Of a DNA stretch of 64,000 nt, positions 8,871 through 17,599 are shown piece by piece (position 1 is the first letter of the stretch; each line of letters opens with the position of its first letter). Made by a program: the position numbers and the translations under genes. The notes below the pieces were generated by a model. The model searched no databases. It was not told the DNA's origin and saw only the letters and a list, made by a program, of their open reading frames with translations. This stretch comes from Bog-756 sp963829235 (lineage in GTDB: Bacteria; Actinomycetota; Acidimicrobiia; Acidimicrobiales; RAAP-2). The stretch is from NCBI GenBank assembly GCA_963829235.1, contig CAWHIF010000009.1:372001-436000 (forward strand), in the 5' to 3' direction.

Positions 8871-9422
8871 ATGGCAGACGAATGGGGTCCACTCGGGGGT
8901 CTGGCCGGCGAGTGGGAAGGCGCAGGTGGCCTCGACACCGCGTTCTCGCACAAGGAGGGCAAGGTGCTCGGTACCCCGTACCTCGAGAAGTGCACGATGA
9001 AGCCGTTCGGCCCGGTCGACAACGGAGACCAGCATCTGTACGGACTCGACTACCGGTCCGCCATGTGGCGCGGTGACGAGGAGAACCCCTTCCACACCGA
9101 GGTCGGCTACTGGCTGTGGGATGCCTCCAGCGGCGAGGTCGTGCGGGGATTCGTCGTACCCCGTGGCATCACCGTGCTGGCCGGCGGGACGGCCGGAGCC
9201 GACGCCACTGCGTTCACCCTGCTGGCCACCCGAGGTGGAGCCCAGTACTGCATCGGCGAGAACAAGTACCTGGCTGAGAAGGCCAGCACCCTGAGCTACG
9301 AGGTGACCGTCACCGTGGGCGGTGACACCTGGTCCTACGACGAGACCACCGTGCTGCAGATGAGGGAATTCGACGAGCCGTTCGCCCATACGGACCACAA
9401 CACCCTCCGCCGAGTGGCCTGA
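8871..9422 (+). CDS. nitrobindin-like heme-binding FABP-family protein
   Basis: The 183-aa protein belongs to the DUF1794/nitrobindin group. It has the N-terminal GEWEGAGG motif (GxWxGxG), a ten-strand beta-barrel pattern and a late His in HTDHNTLRR that corresponds to the heme-ligand region. Family members bind ferric heme and react with nitric oxide or peroxynitrite. The ATG at 8871 follows GGAG; the longer frame from 8778 is not conserved-looking. It is monocistronic and convergent with the reductase gene. A poor DosR-like match upstream (8787-8800) was not accepted. Confidence 0.8.
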   Translation: MADEWGPLGGLAGEWEGAGGLDTAFSHKEGKVLGTPYLEKCTMKPFGPVDNGDQHLYGLDYRSAMWRGDEENPFHTEVGYWLWDASSGEVVRGFVVPRGITVLAGGTAGADATAFTLLATRGGAQYCIGENKYLAEKASTLSYEVTVTVGGDTWSYDETTVLQMREFDEPFAHTDHNTLRRVA

Positions 9423-9439
9423 CCGCCCGCGCCGACCGA

Positions 9440-9454
9440 GCGCCCGGCCGGCGC
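9440..9454. terminator. possible bidirectional terminator hairpin
   Basis: GCGCC-CGGCC-GGCGC forms a 5-bp GC stem with a 5-nt loop between two convergent genes. No U-tract is present, which is common in high-GC actinobacteria. Confidence 0.35.
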
Positions 9455-9470
9455 GGAGGATCCGACCGGC

Positions 9471-11164
9471 TCAGGCCGGCAGCGACAGGTAACTGTGCAC
9501 GGATCGCACGGCACTCGATCCCTCCCCCACCGCAGACGCAACCCGCTTCATCGAGTTGGAACGGACGTCCCCGACGGCGAACACCCCGGGGACGGACGTC
9601 TCGAAGGGCAGCGGATCCCGTCCTCGAACGCATCGAACAGCGGATCGAACAGCGTCCCTTGATCGAGTGAACGATCGGTGAGGACGAATCCCTTCGGATC
9701 GAGGACGACCGACTCGTCCAACCAGGACGTGGCCGGCACCGCCCCGATGAAGCAGAACACCGCGGCACAGTCCACCACCCGTCGGTTTCCGGTCGGTCCG
9801 TGCTCCAATGTCACTTCCTCGAGGTGCCCAGTGCCCTCGAGGGTGCGGACCTCTGTCTCCGACACCACGCGGATGCGCGGATCTGCGGCGATCCGTTCGA
9901 TGAGGTAGCTGGACATGGTGTCGGACAGGTCCGAGCGCCGGATGACGATCGACACGTTGCAGCCCGACTGGCTGAGGAAGATGGCGGCCTGCCCGGCAGA
10001 GTTGCCACCACCCACGACCACCACGTCGCCGCCGGCACACGACCTCGTCTCGAGATCGGTGGCGGCATAGAAGACCCCGTTGCCCTCGAAGGTCTCGAGG
10101 TTCGGGATGTCGAGTCGCCGGTAGCGGGCCCCGGTGGCCACGATGACAGACCGGCAGGGGATCTCGCTCTCGTCGGTCAGGGTGATCACGTGGAACCCGT
10201 CCTCGACACGGAGTCCGGTGACCTCGCACGGACTGACCAGCCATGCCCCCAGCCGCTGGGCCTGGATGGCGGTGCGGGCGGCCAGGTCGCCACCGGAGAT
10301 CCCGTTCGGGAAGCCTGCGTAGTTCTCGATGCGCGAGCTCGAACCGGCCTGCCCTCCCGGACCCACGGCATCGAGGGACACGGTGTCCAGACCCTCCGAG
10401 GCGCCGTAGACCGATGCGGCCAGACCGGCCGGCCCCACACCCACCACCACCAGGTCGAAGGTGCGGCCCGGGATGGGACGATAGGTCAGCCCGAGCAGGG
10501 TGGCGAACTCACCCGGCGTCGGGTGGCGGAGGACGGCGGTCGGGGTGACGACGACCGGTGTGTCGACCGGCCGAAGGCCTTTGCTGGCCAGGAGGACTTC
10601 GACATCGTCGGCCTCCTCCAGATCGATCCATGAGTGGGCGAGGCGATTTCGGGATGCGAAGGTCCGCAGGGCCAGGGCCTCGGGCGAGTACCGCGAGCCG
10701 ATGATCCTCACTGCATTGGCCGCCGGGCTGCTGCGGAGCGCCTCCCGCCTGGCGATGAGGGCGGCGAAGATGACATCGGAGATCGACGGCTTGGTGGCCA
10801 TCAGCCGGCGGAAGGCATCGTGCGGGACGACCAGGGCCCGCCCGGCCCTGACGACCCGCGCCGTCAGGTAGGCACGTTGGCCGGTCAGCAGCCCCAACTC
10901 GCCGATGAACTGCCCGGCGGTGTAGGTGACGATGACGTCCCGGGCGTCGTCATCGGTGGTGATCTGGATCTCCCCACTCAGGACCACGAACCAGTCCCAC
11001 ACCTCGGCGCCGGCCCGGAAGAGCACCTCCCCGGAGGCAACCTCCCGTTCCTCGCCGAACTCGGCCAACTGGTCGAGGACTTCTTCGTCGAGGACGGGAA
11101 ACCGGACGTTGTCGGGGTCGGCCTCGATCATGGGCTGCCGCCCCCGCTGCTCTTCGACGGGCAC
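9471..11164 (-). pseudogene. cNMP-binding domain / flavin disulfide-reductase-like fusion, frameshifted
   Basis: An N-terminal cyclic-nucleotide-binding domain (about residues 20-130, with GQFIGELGLLTGQ) is fused to a thioredoxin-reductase-like FAD/NAD(P)H module (VVGVGPAGLAASVYG, VVVVGGGNSAGQAA). The CxxC redox pair of true thioredoxin reductases is absent (the site reads RSCAGG), so it resembles ferredoxin-NADP reductase-like relatives. The frame breaks at about 9617-9619. Read straight, it ends at 9548 as a nonsense tail. One extra G would restore DGDPLPFETSVPGVFAVGDV, the conserved FAD-binding C-terminus, which is present in the next frame down to 9471. This is either a sequencing or assembly indel or a real recent mutation. 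The start is GTG 11164, or ATG 11131. Confidence 0.8.
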
Positions 11165-11293
11165 GACCTCATCTTCTCAGATCGGGGCCGGCGAAGGAAC
11201 CCGTCCGGGGGCCGTCGGGCCGGTGGTCGCGCCGTACGGCCAGGCTCCCATCCGGGCCGACCCGGCCCGGGTCCCCCTTGGTAGGGTGCGAGC

Positions 11294-12214
11294 ATGGCGT
11301 CCGGGTGGCCAGCGCTTTCCTACCGGGAATGGCACGAGACGTGTGACACGCTGCACGCCCATACCCAGGTGCTCGGCAAACTCGCCGCCGCGCTGGCGCC
11401 GCCCGAGCCCGAGCTTCAGCACGCCGCCCTCCGCCTCACCGCCAGGGGCTGGGAGACGGCTCCGCTCCCTGCACCGGACGCCTCGGGCGCCCTGGTGGTA
11501 GCGCTCGATCTCCGCAGTCACGAGGCGGTCGTCGAGCACAATGACGGGCGCACCGAACGGGTGGCCCTCACTCCCGACCGCTCGGTGGGCGAGGTCACCC
11601 GGGGCGTGCTGGGCGCGGTGCGCTCCCTCGGCGGCCCGGTCGAGATCGACCCCACCCCCCAGGAGGTGGAGTGGAGTGTGCCCCTGGACGAGGACGACCA
11701 GCATGCCCGTTACGATCAGGGCCGGGTCGCCGCCTACTTCGACGCCGCCACCCGTGCTGCGCTCGTGCTGGCGGCATTCCGTGCTCCGTACCGGGGGCGC
11801 TCGACGCCGGTCAATGCGTGGTGGGGATCGTTCGACCTGGCCACCAACCTGTTCTCCGGTCAGCCGGCCGACCCCCCGTCGAAGGACTTCATCATGCGCA
11901 ACGCCATGGACGCCCAGGAGGTCGCCGTCGGGTGGTGGCCCGGTGACGGTCGTCACGACCAGGCGGCCTTCTACGCCTACGCCCACCCGGCGCCGGAGGG
12001 GTTTGCCACCGGTGTCCTGTCCCCCGCCGCCGCGCACTGGGACGCGAAGCTGGGGGAATTCATCCTGGAATGGGACGACGTCTGCTCCAGCCCGGATCCA
12101 CACGCGGCGGCGCTCGATTTCGCCCGGTCAGCGTTCCGCCACGCGTGCCTCGTGTGCGCCTGGGACTCGGGCCTTGCCGCCAGCGCCGAAGGAGTGCCGC
12201 CGCCGGTGACCTGA
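11294..12214 (+). CDS. DUF5996 family protein
   Basis: The 306-aa soluble protein has the marks of DUF5996: W-x4-HLHAQ-like N-terminus (DTLHAHTQVLGKL), conserved Trp-rich middle (NAWWGSFDLATNLFSG), EVAVGWWPGD and FYAYAHPAPEGF. The family has no established biochemical role. It stands alone between the divergent reductase gene and the convergent DHFR gene. No ribosome-binding site stands out before the ATG at 11294, so a leaderless transcript is possible. Confidence 0.8.
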   Translation: MASGWPALSYREWHETCDTLHAHTQVLGKLAAALAPPEPELQHAALRLTARGWETAPLPAPDASGALVVALDLRSHEAVVEHNDGRTERVALTPDRSVGEVTRGVLGAVRSLGGPVEIDPTPQEVEWSVPLDEDDQHARYDQGRVAAYFDAATRAALVLAAFRAPYRGRSTPVNAWWGSFDLATNLFSGQPADPPSKDFIMRNAMDAQEVAVGWWPGDGRHDQAAFYAYAHPAPEGFATGVLSPAAAHWDAKLGEFILEWDDVCSSPDPHAAALDFARSAFRHACLVCAWDSGLAASAEGVPPPVT

Positions 12215-12249
12215 ACCGGGGGCAGCGCCAACGCGGCGGGCCGGAACCG

Positions 12250-12270
12250 GGCCGTCACTCCCGGACGGCC
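12250..12270. terminator. possible bidirectional terminator hairpin
   Basis: Arms GGCCGTC (12250-12256) and GACGGCC (12264-12270) with a 7-nt loop lie between the convergent DUF5996 and DHFR genes. There is no U-tract. Confidence 0.35.
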
Positions 12271-12274
12271 GACG

Positions 12275-12778
12275 TCAGACCCTGCGGTCCCGCCCCTCGG
12301 ACCCGGCGTCGCGCCGCCATCGCTGGAACCGGATGTTCGGTGTGCCGACGACCGGCGGGACGGCCTCGTCGCTGACCAGCTCAAAGGTCGACTCGAAGGG
12401 CGGGAAGAACTTGGTGCAGCCGAATTCCCCCTGGACCCGGGTCAGGGAGAGCTCCTCGACGGCCGGAAGAGTCTGCGCGTAGACCTTGGCGCCACCGATG
12501 ATCCAGAGCTCGGCATCGACGCGTTCGGCGAGGAACGGGTCCAGGTCGGCGACGGGCACGAATCCGTCTCGGAGCGTCGAGCCGCGCCTCGTGGCCACGA
12601 AATTGGTGCCGCCGGGAAGGGGCTGCTCGAACTCCACATACGTCGCATACCCCATCAGGACATCGGACGATGCCACCGTGGCCCGGAAGTGCTCGACGTC
12701 TGCGGGTACCTTCCACGGGATCCCGTCGTCGGTGCCCAGGCCCAATCGGTCATCGACGGCCCCGATGGCACGGATCAT
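12275..12778 (-). CDS. folA: dihydrofolate reductase family protein
   Basis: The 167-aa protein has DHFR features: an N-terminal IGAVDDRLGLGTDDGIPWKVPAD-like segment containing the substrate-loop Trp and Asp, then DVLMGYATYVEF, ATRRG for NADPH binding and LWIIGGAKVYAQ. It should reduce dihydrofolate to tetrahydrofolate. The usual M-G-R/K-x-T-[FYW]-x-S motif is altered to MGYATYVEF, so this may be a divergent DHFR or a RibD-like reductase paralogue. TAGAAT sits at -12 to -7 of the ATG at 12778, so it can be leaderless. It also lies 9 bp behind the small gene upstream. Confidence 0.75.
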   Translation of the reverse strand: MIRAIGAVDDRLGLGTDDGIPWKVPADVEHFRATVASSDVLMGYATYVEFEQPLPGGTNFVATRRGSTLRDGFVPVADLDPFLAERVDAELWIIGGAKVYAQTLPAVEELSLTRVQGEFGCTKFFPPFESTFELVSDEAVPPVVGTPNIRFQRWRRDAGSEGRDRRV

Positions 12779-12787
12779 GGGGTGATT

Positions 12788-13108
12788 CTAGAAGTGACGC
12801 CGGTGGGCGGTGCACCAACTCGTCCGCCTCGGACCGGGGCGGCTCCGGGAGTCGCCGGCGTTCCCCCGCCCGGGCATCGAGGGCTCCGCTCCGGCCGAAC
12901 GCGTGGACACCAGAGCCTCGTTCCTCGCCGTTGCGGAACACCCGTCCGTGCCCCAGAGGGAGCTGAGCTCGGTGAGTGCGCGCAACAGGCGCGCCTGGGT
13001 GAGGGCCAGGACGGTTCCGATGCCCGTGCCGTCCCGCTGGTACCGGTCGTGTTGGAACTGCGCCTCTTCCCGCCATTCCTCGATTCGTTCAGATGTCAGG
13101 TACGCCAT
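12788..13108 (-). CDS. hypothetical small protein
   Basis: A 106-aa protein that I do not recognise. The start at 13108 is supported by GGAGGA seven to eight bases upstream. The N-terminal half (LTSERIEEWREEAQFQHDRY, then VLALTQARLLRALTELSSL) is strongly helical and could form a small helical bundle. The C-terminal 40 residues are Pro/Arg/Gly-rich and probably disordered. It ends 9 bp before dihydrofolate reductase on the same strand. Confidence 0.5.
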   Translation of the reverse strand: MAYLTSERIEEWREEAQFQHDRYQRDGTGIGTVLALTQARLLRALTELSSLWGTDGCSATARNEALVSTRSAGAEPSMPGRGNAGDSRSRPGPRRTSWCTAHRRHF

Positions 13109-13249
13109 CCCGGTCCTCCGTGCTCGTCCCGAGCGGCCCGCTGTCGGAGCCGGTGCAAGTCGATGCGATCCATCACTTCGGACCCTAGGCCATGGTGCGG
13201 TGGACAACCTGGGACCAATCGTAATCCCACCTGTGAATTCCACCCGCCG

Positions 13250-14056
13250 TCAGCCGAGGCGAATGGCGGCGAGTTGGCTGCCCTGCGCCACCAGGCGACC
13301 GGTGCGGTCCCAGACCGAGCAGGCTTCATCGACGCGCTGGCCGTCGATGAGCTGGGCGCGCTGGAGGACACGCACCGGACCGGCCACGGGCAGGGCGCGG
13401 ACGTACACGGTCAGCTCCAGGGTCGGAACCCAGCCCGACCACTCGATCTCGAAGGTCGCCGGCGGGTAGGCATCGACGGCGAACAGGAGGGAGATCGGGT
13501 CGAACGCCTCGCCGTGCGGAAGCGCCAACCAACCTCGCAGCTCCCCCGTCCCGCTCGGCCTGCCGGCCGTGAACCCCATCGACCCGGGTTCGAGTCTGAC
13601 GTCGACCTGGTCCAGGATGGCCACCCGGTTCCCGTCCGGAGTGGCCGGGTTCAGACGGACACACTCGGCGAAGCCGACCTGGCCGGGGGCCGGCAACCCC
13701 TTGTCCCAGTACGGCACGGCGGCCTCGGCGAGCAGGCTGGTGGTGATCAGTGCCTCGACGCAGGCTTGGCCGTCCTGGCTCATCCGGGCGCGGACCTGGC
13801 TGGCCGTACGCCCCGGCCGCAGCAGCTCCGCCACGATGACGACCGGGCCCGGTTCGGGCGGGTGCAGATAATGCGCACTGGCCGCGATGACATGAGGGTG
13901 GGCGCTGACCGACACCGACGCCCGGCCCAGCATGGCCAGCAGCGAACCGCCGTTCGGCTTCCCGACGATGGTCCATTCCGGGTCGGCCTCGGCCGCGAAC
14001 CGTCCCGGCCCCAAGGGCTCCAGTGCGGTGGCTGCGGCGAATCCCTTCCCTCCCAC
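13250..14056 (-). CDS. acyl-CoA thioesterase-like protein (TesB-type double hotdog)
   Basis: The 268-aa protein has a tandem-hotdog pattern of the TesB/thioesterase-like superfamily: PEWTIVGKPNGGSLLAMLGRA at the start, HPHVIAASAHYLHPPEPGPV as the first hotdog core, and a second copy ending VWDRTGRLVAQGSQLAAI. These enzymes hydrolyse acyl-CoA thioesters; chain length cannot be predicted. The GTG at 14056 lies 2 nt after the TSS predicted from TACGGT (14070-14065), so it is near-leaderless. It is divergent from an MFS transporter with a 55-bp shared regulatory spacer. Confidence 0.78.
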   Translation of the reverse strand: MGGKGFAAATALEPLGPGRFAAEADPEWTIVGKPNGGSLLAMLGRASVSVSAHPHVIAASAHYLHPPEPGPVVIVAELLRPGRTASQVRARMSQDGQACVEALITTSLLAEAAVPYWDKGLPAPGQVGFAECVRLNPATPDGNRVAILDQVDVRLEPGSMGFTAGRPSGTGELRGWLALPHGEAFDPISLLFAVDAYPPATFEIEWSGWVPTLELTVYVRALPVAGPVRVLQRAQLIDGQRVDEACSVWDRTGRLVAQGSQLAAIRLG

Positions 14057-14075
14057 GCCCGCACACCGTAGTGGG

Positions 14076-14113
14076 TTGCGTCATAGAACGCAATCCCCTA
14101 GAGTGAGTTGCGT
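14076..14113. promoter_or_regulatory. divergent operator/promoter: inverted repeat TTGCGT-N6-ACGCAA
   Basis: A perfect 6-bp inverted repeat (TTGCGT 14076-14081, ACGCAA 14088-14093) lies between the thioesterase and MFS genes. Its left arm also serves as a -35 (TTGCGT), 17 bp before a -10 TAGAGT (14099-14104), which predicts a TSS one base before the GTG at 14112. A third TTGCGT overlaps the start codon (14108-14113). This fits repression of both genes by one dimeric regulator, not encoded next door. Confidence 0.6.
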
Positions 14114-15710
14114 GACAGAATCCACTAGCCCCGTGCAGGTCCCGGTGGCGGGCGGGTCGAAGGCCTCGCCCCGCGCCGTGCTGGTCATCGTCTGTGCGGG
14201 CGTGGTCCTGGCCAGCCTCGATCTGTTCATCGTCAATGTGGCCCTGCCACAGATCGCCCGGGACCTCGGGGCGAGGAACCTGGGCCAGCTGTCCTGGGTG
14301 CTCAACGGGTACGCCATCGTCTACGCCTCCCTCCTCGTCTTCTTCGGGAAACTGGCCGACCGCTACCGCCGCGATCGCGGTTTCCTCGTCGGGGTGGCCG
14401 TGTTCACCGCGGCCTCGGCGGCCTGTGCCGCGTCGACCAGCGTCGGCATGCTGATCGGTTTCCGCATGGTCCAAGCCGCGGGGGCGGCGCTGCTGACGCC
14501 CACATCTCTGGCTCTGGTCCTGGCCTCCCACGCGCCCGAGCACCGCCAGGGGGCGGTGCGGGCCTGGACCGCCACCGGTGGGCTGGCCGCCGCGCTCGGT
14601 CCGGTGGTGGGTGGACTGCTGGTGGCGGCCAGCTGGCGCTGGGTCTTCCTCGTCAATGTGCCGGTCGGGATGGCCGCACTCTTCGTCGGATGGCGGCGAC
14701 TCCCCCACATCCGCGGTCACGAGTCGGAACGACCCGACTCCCTCGGCGTCGTGCTCTCGACGGCGGGGATCGGCCTGCTCACCTTCGGACTGGTCGAGGG
14801 AGGCAGGTGGGGTTGGGGCTCGACCGCAATCATCGGAGCGCTGGCCGGAGCCGTGGTCCTGATCGCGCTCTTCACCGTCCACTGCCTCACCAGCGTCAAC
14901 CCGCTCATCAGGCCGTCGCTCTTCCGGTCGAGGGCGTTCACAGGGTCGTCGATGGTCGCCCTCTTCTTCTCCGCCGCCTTCGGGGCCATGCTCTTGTCCA
15001 TCGTCCTCTGGGAGCAGGAGGTGTGGGGTTGGACCGCGCTGCGGGCCGGACTGGCCATCGCCCCGGGTCCCCTCATGGTCCCGCTCATGTCCTTCGTCGT
15101 GGCCGGCCGGCTCATCGCCCGGTACGGACCCGCGGTGGTGATCGCCCTCGGCAGTGCGGTCTTCGGGGCGGGTGTGGCGTGGTGGGCAATCGCCATGGGG
15201 CTCCAACCGGACTACATCTCCGACGTGCTCGGAGGCATGATCCTCACCGGTATCGGGGTGGGCCTCACCCTCCCCACCATGATGGCGACGGCTTCGTCTT
15301 CCCTACCACCTGCGTCGTTCGCAACCGGTTCCGCGGTCGTCAACATGATCCGCCAGACCGGACTGGCCCTCGGAGTCGCCGCGCTCGTGGCCGTGCTCGG
15401 CACCGCCGCTACTCACGGCCTCCCCGAGCTCGATGCCTTCCGTCGCGCCTGGTGGTTGATCGCCGGCATCTCGTGCCTCGGCATCGTCCCGGCTCTCGTC
15501 CTCCTCCGTCAGGCGGGCGCGCGAACGCACGGGCGTGGTCGGGCGTCGGCTGACGGACCCGGGCCCGACCTCCTCGTCGCGGCCGCAGAGCCGGCGGACT
15601 CCGCGCCCCCGGCGCGGCCGACGGCAGCCGTCGGGCCGGTGCTGCTCAGCCCTCGGTCAGCTCCGCCGGCGCCGGCGAGCCGGAGCCGCCCGGACCGACT
15701 TCGGCCTTGA
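14112..15710 (+). CDS. MFS transporter, DHA2 (14-TM) drug:H+ antiporter type
   Basis: The 532-aa protein has about 14 membrane segments and DHA2 family motifs: LDLFIVNVALPQIARDLG in TM1, GKLADRYRRDRGFLVG (motif A) and GGLAAALGPVVGGLL (motif C). It is a likely proton-driven exporter of drugs or lipophilic metabolites. The GTG start at 14112 is supported by the promoter one base upstream; the upstream extension is antisense to the thioesterase. The 70-residue Pro/Ala-rich tail overlaps the 3' end of the convergent pspA-like gene by 65 bp. The divergent thioesterase suggests a link to acyl compounds. Confidence 0.88.
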   Translation: MTESTSPVQVPVAGGSKASPRAVLVIVCAGVVLASLDLFIVNVALPQIARDLGARNLGQLSWVLNGYAIVYASLLVFFGKLADRYRRDRGFLVGVAVFTAASAACAASTSVGMLIGFRMVQAAGAALLTPTSLALVLASHAPEHRQGAVRAWTATGGLAAALGPVVGGLLVAASWRWVFLVNVPVGMAALFVGWRRLPHIRGHESERPDSLGVVLSTAGIGLLTFGLVEGGRWGWGSTAIIGALAGAVVLIALFTVHCLTSVNPLIRPSLFRSRAFTGSSMVALFFSAAFGAMLLSIVLWEQEVWGWTALRAGLAIAPGPLMVPLMSFVVAGRLIARYGPAVVIALGSAVFGAGVAWWAIAMGLQPDYISDVLGGMILTGIGVGLTLPTMMATASSSLPPASFATGSAVVNMIRQTGLALGVAALVAVLGTAATHGLPELDAFRRAWWLIAGISCLGIVPALVLLRQAGARTHGRGRASADGPGPDLLVAAAEPADSAPPARPTAAVGPVLLSPRSAPPAPASRSRPDRLRP

Positions 15711-16386
15711 GCGCGGCGAGCTCCTTGTCCACCTCGGCGGCGGAACCGGCTTCGTCGAGCTCCTTTTGGATGTCATCGGTGGAGCCCCCGACGTCCTCGA
15801 GCACTCCTGACTGGAGCAGCTCGTCCATGGCGCCCGCGTGGGCCTGCATCGTGGCGATCTTGTCCTGGGCCCGCTGGAGTGCCGCCCCGGAGTCCCCGAA
15901 GGTCTTGGAGATGCCGGCCGTGCTCTCGTCCACCGAGCTCACGGCCTTGGCCGCGGTGTACTGGGCCTTCATCACTTCCTTCTGGGTCCGGAACTCGTTC
16001 ACCCGCTTCTGGAGGGCGTCGAGCGTGTGCTCGAGCTTCTCCTCCTGCTCGGTGAGCTGCTGGTGCTGGGGCTCCATGCCGTCGATCTGGGCCTGGGCGG
16101 CCGCCTTGCGGGAGAGGGCCTCTTTGGCCAGGTCCTCCTTGCCCTGGGAGAGCGCCGCCCGGGCCTGGTCCTGGAGGTGGTCGACCGTGTGCTGGAGCTG
16201 CTGTTCCTGCAACTCGATCTGCTTGCGGGACGCAGCCAGGTCCACCAGCGCCCGACGGACCTGGGTGATCTGCTCGAGCATCTGCTCGTAGGAGAGATCG
16301 AGCATCTCGTCGGGCTTCTCGGCCGCATCGAGCGCCTTGTTGGCCTTGGCCTGCACGATGTCGTGGGCCCGCTGGAAGAGGGACAT
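15646..16386 (-). CDS. pspA: PspA/IM30 family membrane-stress protein
   Basis: The 246-aa protein is almost entirely helical and coiled-coil, starting MSLFQRAHDIVQAKANKALD with the amphipathic N-terminal helix typical of PspA/Vipp1, followed by long heptad stretches rich in Gln/Glu/Ala. PspA proteins bind stressed inner membrane and form ESCRT-III-like assemblies. The ATG at 16386 follows a good AAGGAG. No PspB/C or actinobacterial ClgR/Rv2743c-like partner is adjacent. The gene is convergent with and overlaps the MFS gene. Confidence 0.9.
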   Translation of the reverse strand: MSLFQRAHDIVQAKANKALDAAEKPDEMLDLSYEQMLEQITQVRRALVDLAASRKQIELQEQQLQHTVDHLQDQARAALSQGKEDLAKEALSRKAAAQAQIDGMEPQHQQLTEQEEKLEHTLDALQKRVNEFRTQKEVMKAQYTAAKAVSSVDESTAGISKTFGDSGAALQRAQDKIATMQAHAGAMDELLQSGVLEDVGGSTDDIQKELDEAGSAAEVDKELAALKAEVGPGGSGSPAPAELTEG

Positions 16387-16597
16387 GTCGATTCGCTCCT
16401 TGTGTCGATGACGGCCGGGATCTCGTCGATCCCGCGCCGCTCTCAGCTCCGGCCGGTTCCTGCGGTGGGCCTCGATCTCATACCGCCAGAGGCTACTGCC
16501 TGGCCCCGTCCCCACGGCGGTCGATCCGCGACCAGCGCCGCGACCCCGGCATAACCGATGCCCGTTCCCGGTTGCAAGAGGGCGGAAGGAGGTGCCC

Positions 16598-17515
16598 ATG
16601 CCGAGAGCAGTGAAGTTCGAGAAGTATGGCGATATCGACGTCCTCGAGGTGGTCGATGTCCCCCGCCCCGTACCCGGCCCGGGCGAGGTGCTGGTCAGGG
16701 TCAGGGCGGCCGCCATCAACATCGGGGAGGCCAAGATCCGCCGGGGCCTGCTGCACGAGCGGTGGCCGGCGACGTTCCCCTCCGGGCAGGGCAGCGACCT
16801 CGCCGGGGTGATCGAGGAGGTCGGCCCGGGCGTGACCGAGCCGGCCGTCGGCGACGACGTCCTCGGCCACACCGACCTCCGGGCGAGCCAGGCCGACTAC
16901 GTGGTGGTCGAGGCGGCCGACGCCGTCCCGAAGCCACCGGCTGTCCCGTGGGAGGTGGCCGGCTCGCTCTTCGTCGCCGGCACCACTGCGTTCGCCACGG
17001 TGCGGGCCGTGTCGGTGGGCGAAGGCGACACCCTGGTGGTCGCCGGCGCGGCCGGCGGGGTGGGCTCCATCGCCGTCCAGCTGGCCTCGATGCACGGAGC
17101 GAAGGTGATCGGTCTCGCCGGTGCGGCCAACCACCAGTGGTTGAGGGACCATGGCGTCGTGCCAGTGTCCTACGGTGACGGGACGATCGAGCGGATCGGT
17201 GAAGTTGCCGGCCGGGTCGACGCGTTCATCGACGCGTTCGGGAACAGCTACGTGGAGATGGCCCTCGAGCTCGGAGTCGAACCGGCTCGCATCGACACGA
17301 TCGCCAATTTCGCGGCCGTGGAGCGCTTCGGGGTCAAAGGAGAGGGCAGTGCCACGGCAGCCGACCCGGAGGTCCTCTCCGAGCTGGCCGGGCTGGTGGC
17401 CGCGGGCCGGCTCGAGGTCCCGATCGCCGGCACCTACCCGCTGACCGAGGTCCGGGAGGCGTACCGGCAGCTGGAGGGTGGCCACGTGCGGGGGAAGATC
17501 GTCCTTCTGACCTGA
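16598..17515 (+). CDS. NADP-dependent MDR oxidoreductase, quinone-reductase-like
   Basis: The 305-aa medium-chain dehydrogenase/reductase has no zinc ligands. It has the quinone oxidoreductase pattern PGPGEVLVRVRAAAINIGEAKIR, GSDLAGVIEEVG and the nucleotide-binding loop VVAGAAGGVGSIAVQLA. It probably reduces quinones or enones with NADPH; the physiological substrate is unknown. AAGGAGG at 16586-16592 places the start at ATG 16598. The gene is alone, with the promoter region of pspA behind it. Confidence 0.88.
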   Translation: MPRAVKFEKYGDIDVLEVVDVPRPVPGPGEVLVRVRAAAINIGEAKIRRGLLHERWPATFPSGQGSDLAGVIEEVGPGVTEPAVGDDVLGHTDLRASQADYVVVEAADAVPKPPAVPWEVAGSLFVAGTTAFATVRAVSVGEGDTLVVAGAAGGVGSIAVQLASMHGAKVIGLAGAANHQWLRDHGVVPVSYGDGTIERIGEVAGRVDAFIDAFGNSYVEMALELGVEPARIDTIANFAAVERFGVKGEGSATAADPEVLSELAGLVAAGRLEVPIAGTYPLTEVREAYRQLEGGHVRGKIVLLT

Positions 17516-17549
17516 CCCGCGTCGAGCTGGCCCGCGTCAGACGCGGCAA

Positions 17550-17593
17550 GGGACCTTTGGCCCTAGGCCTTCCGCGTGGTCCCGAGCGAGACT
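17550..17593 (+). promoter_or_regulatory. DosR-like box upstream of the SGNH lipoprotein
   Basis: GGGACCTTTGGCCC (17550-17563) lies inside the longer palindrome-like AGGGACCTTTGGCCCT. The box centre is 43.5 bp upstream of ATG 17600, with a weak -10 GAGACT at 17588-17593. The spacing suggests a leaderless transcript. Confidence 0.7.
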
Positions 17594-17599
17594 TTGCCG

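Noticed and set aside
13326..15206. 626-aa open frame on the minus strand
   Set aside because: Shadow of the MFS gene and of the thioesterase in the wrong frame; no domain.
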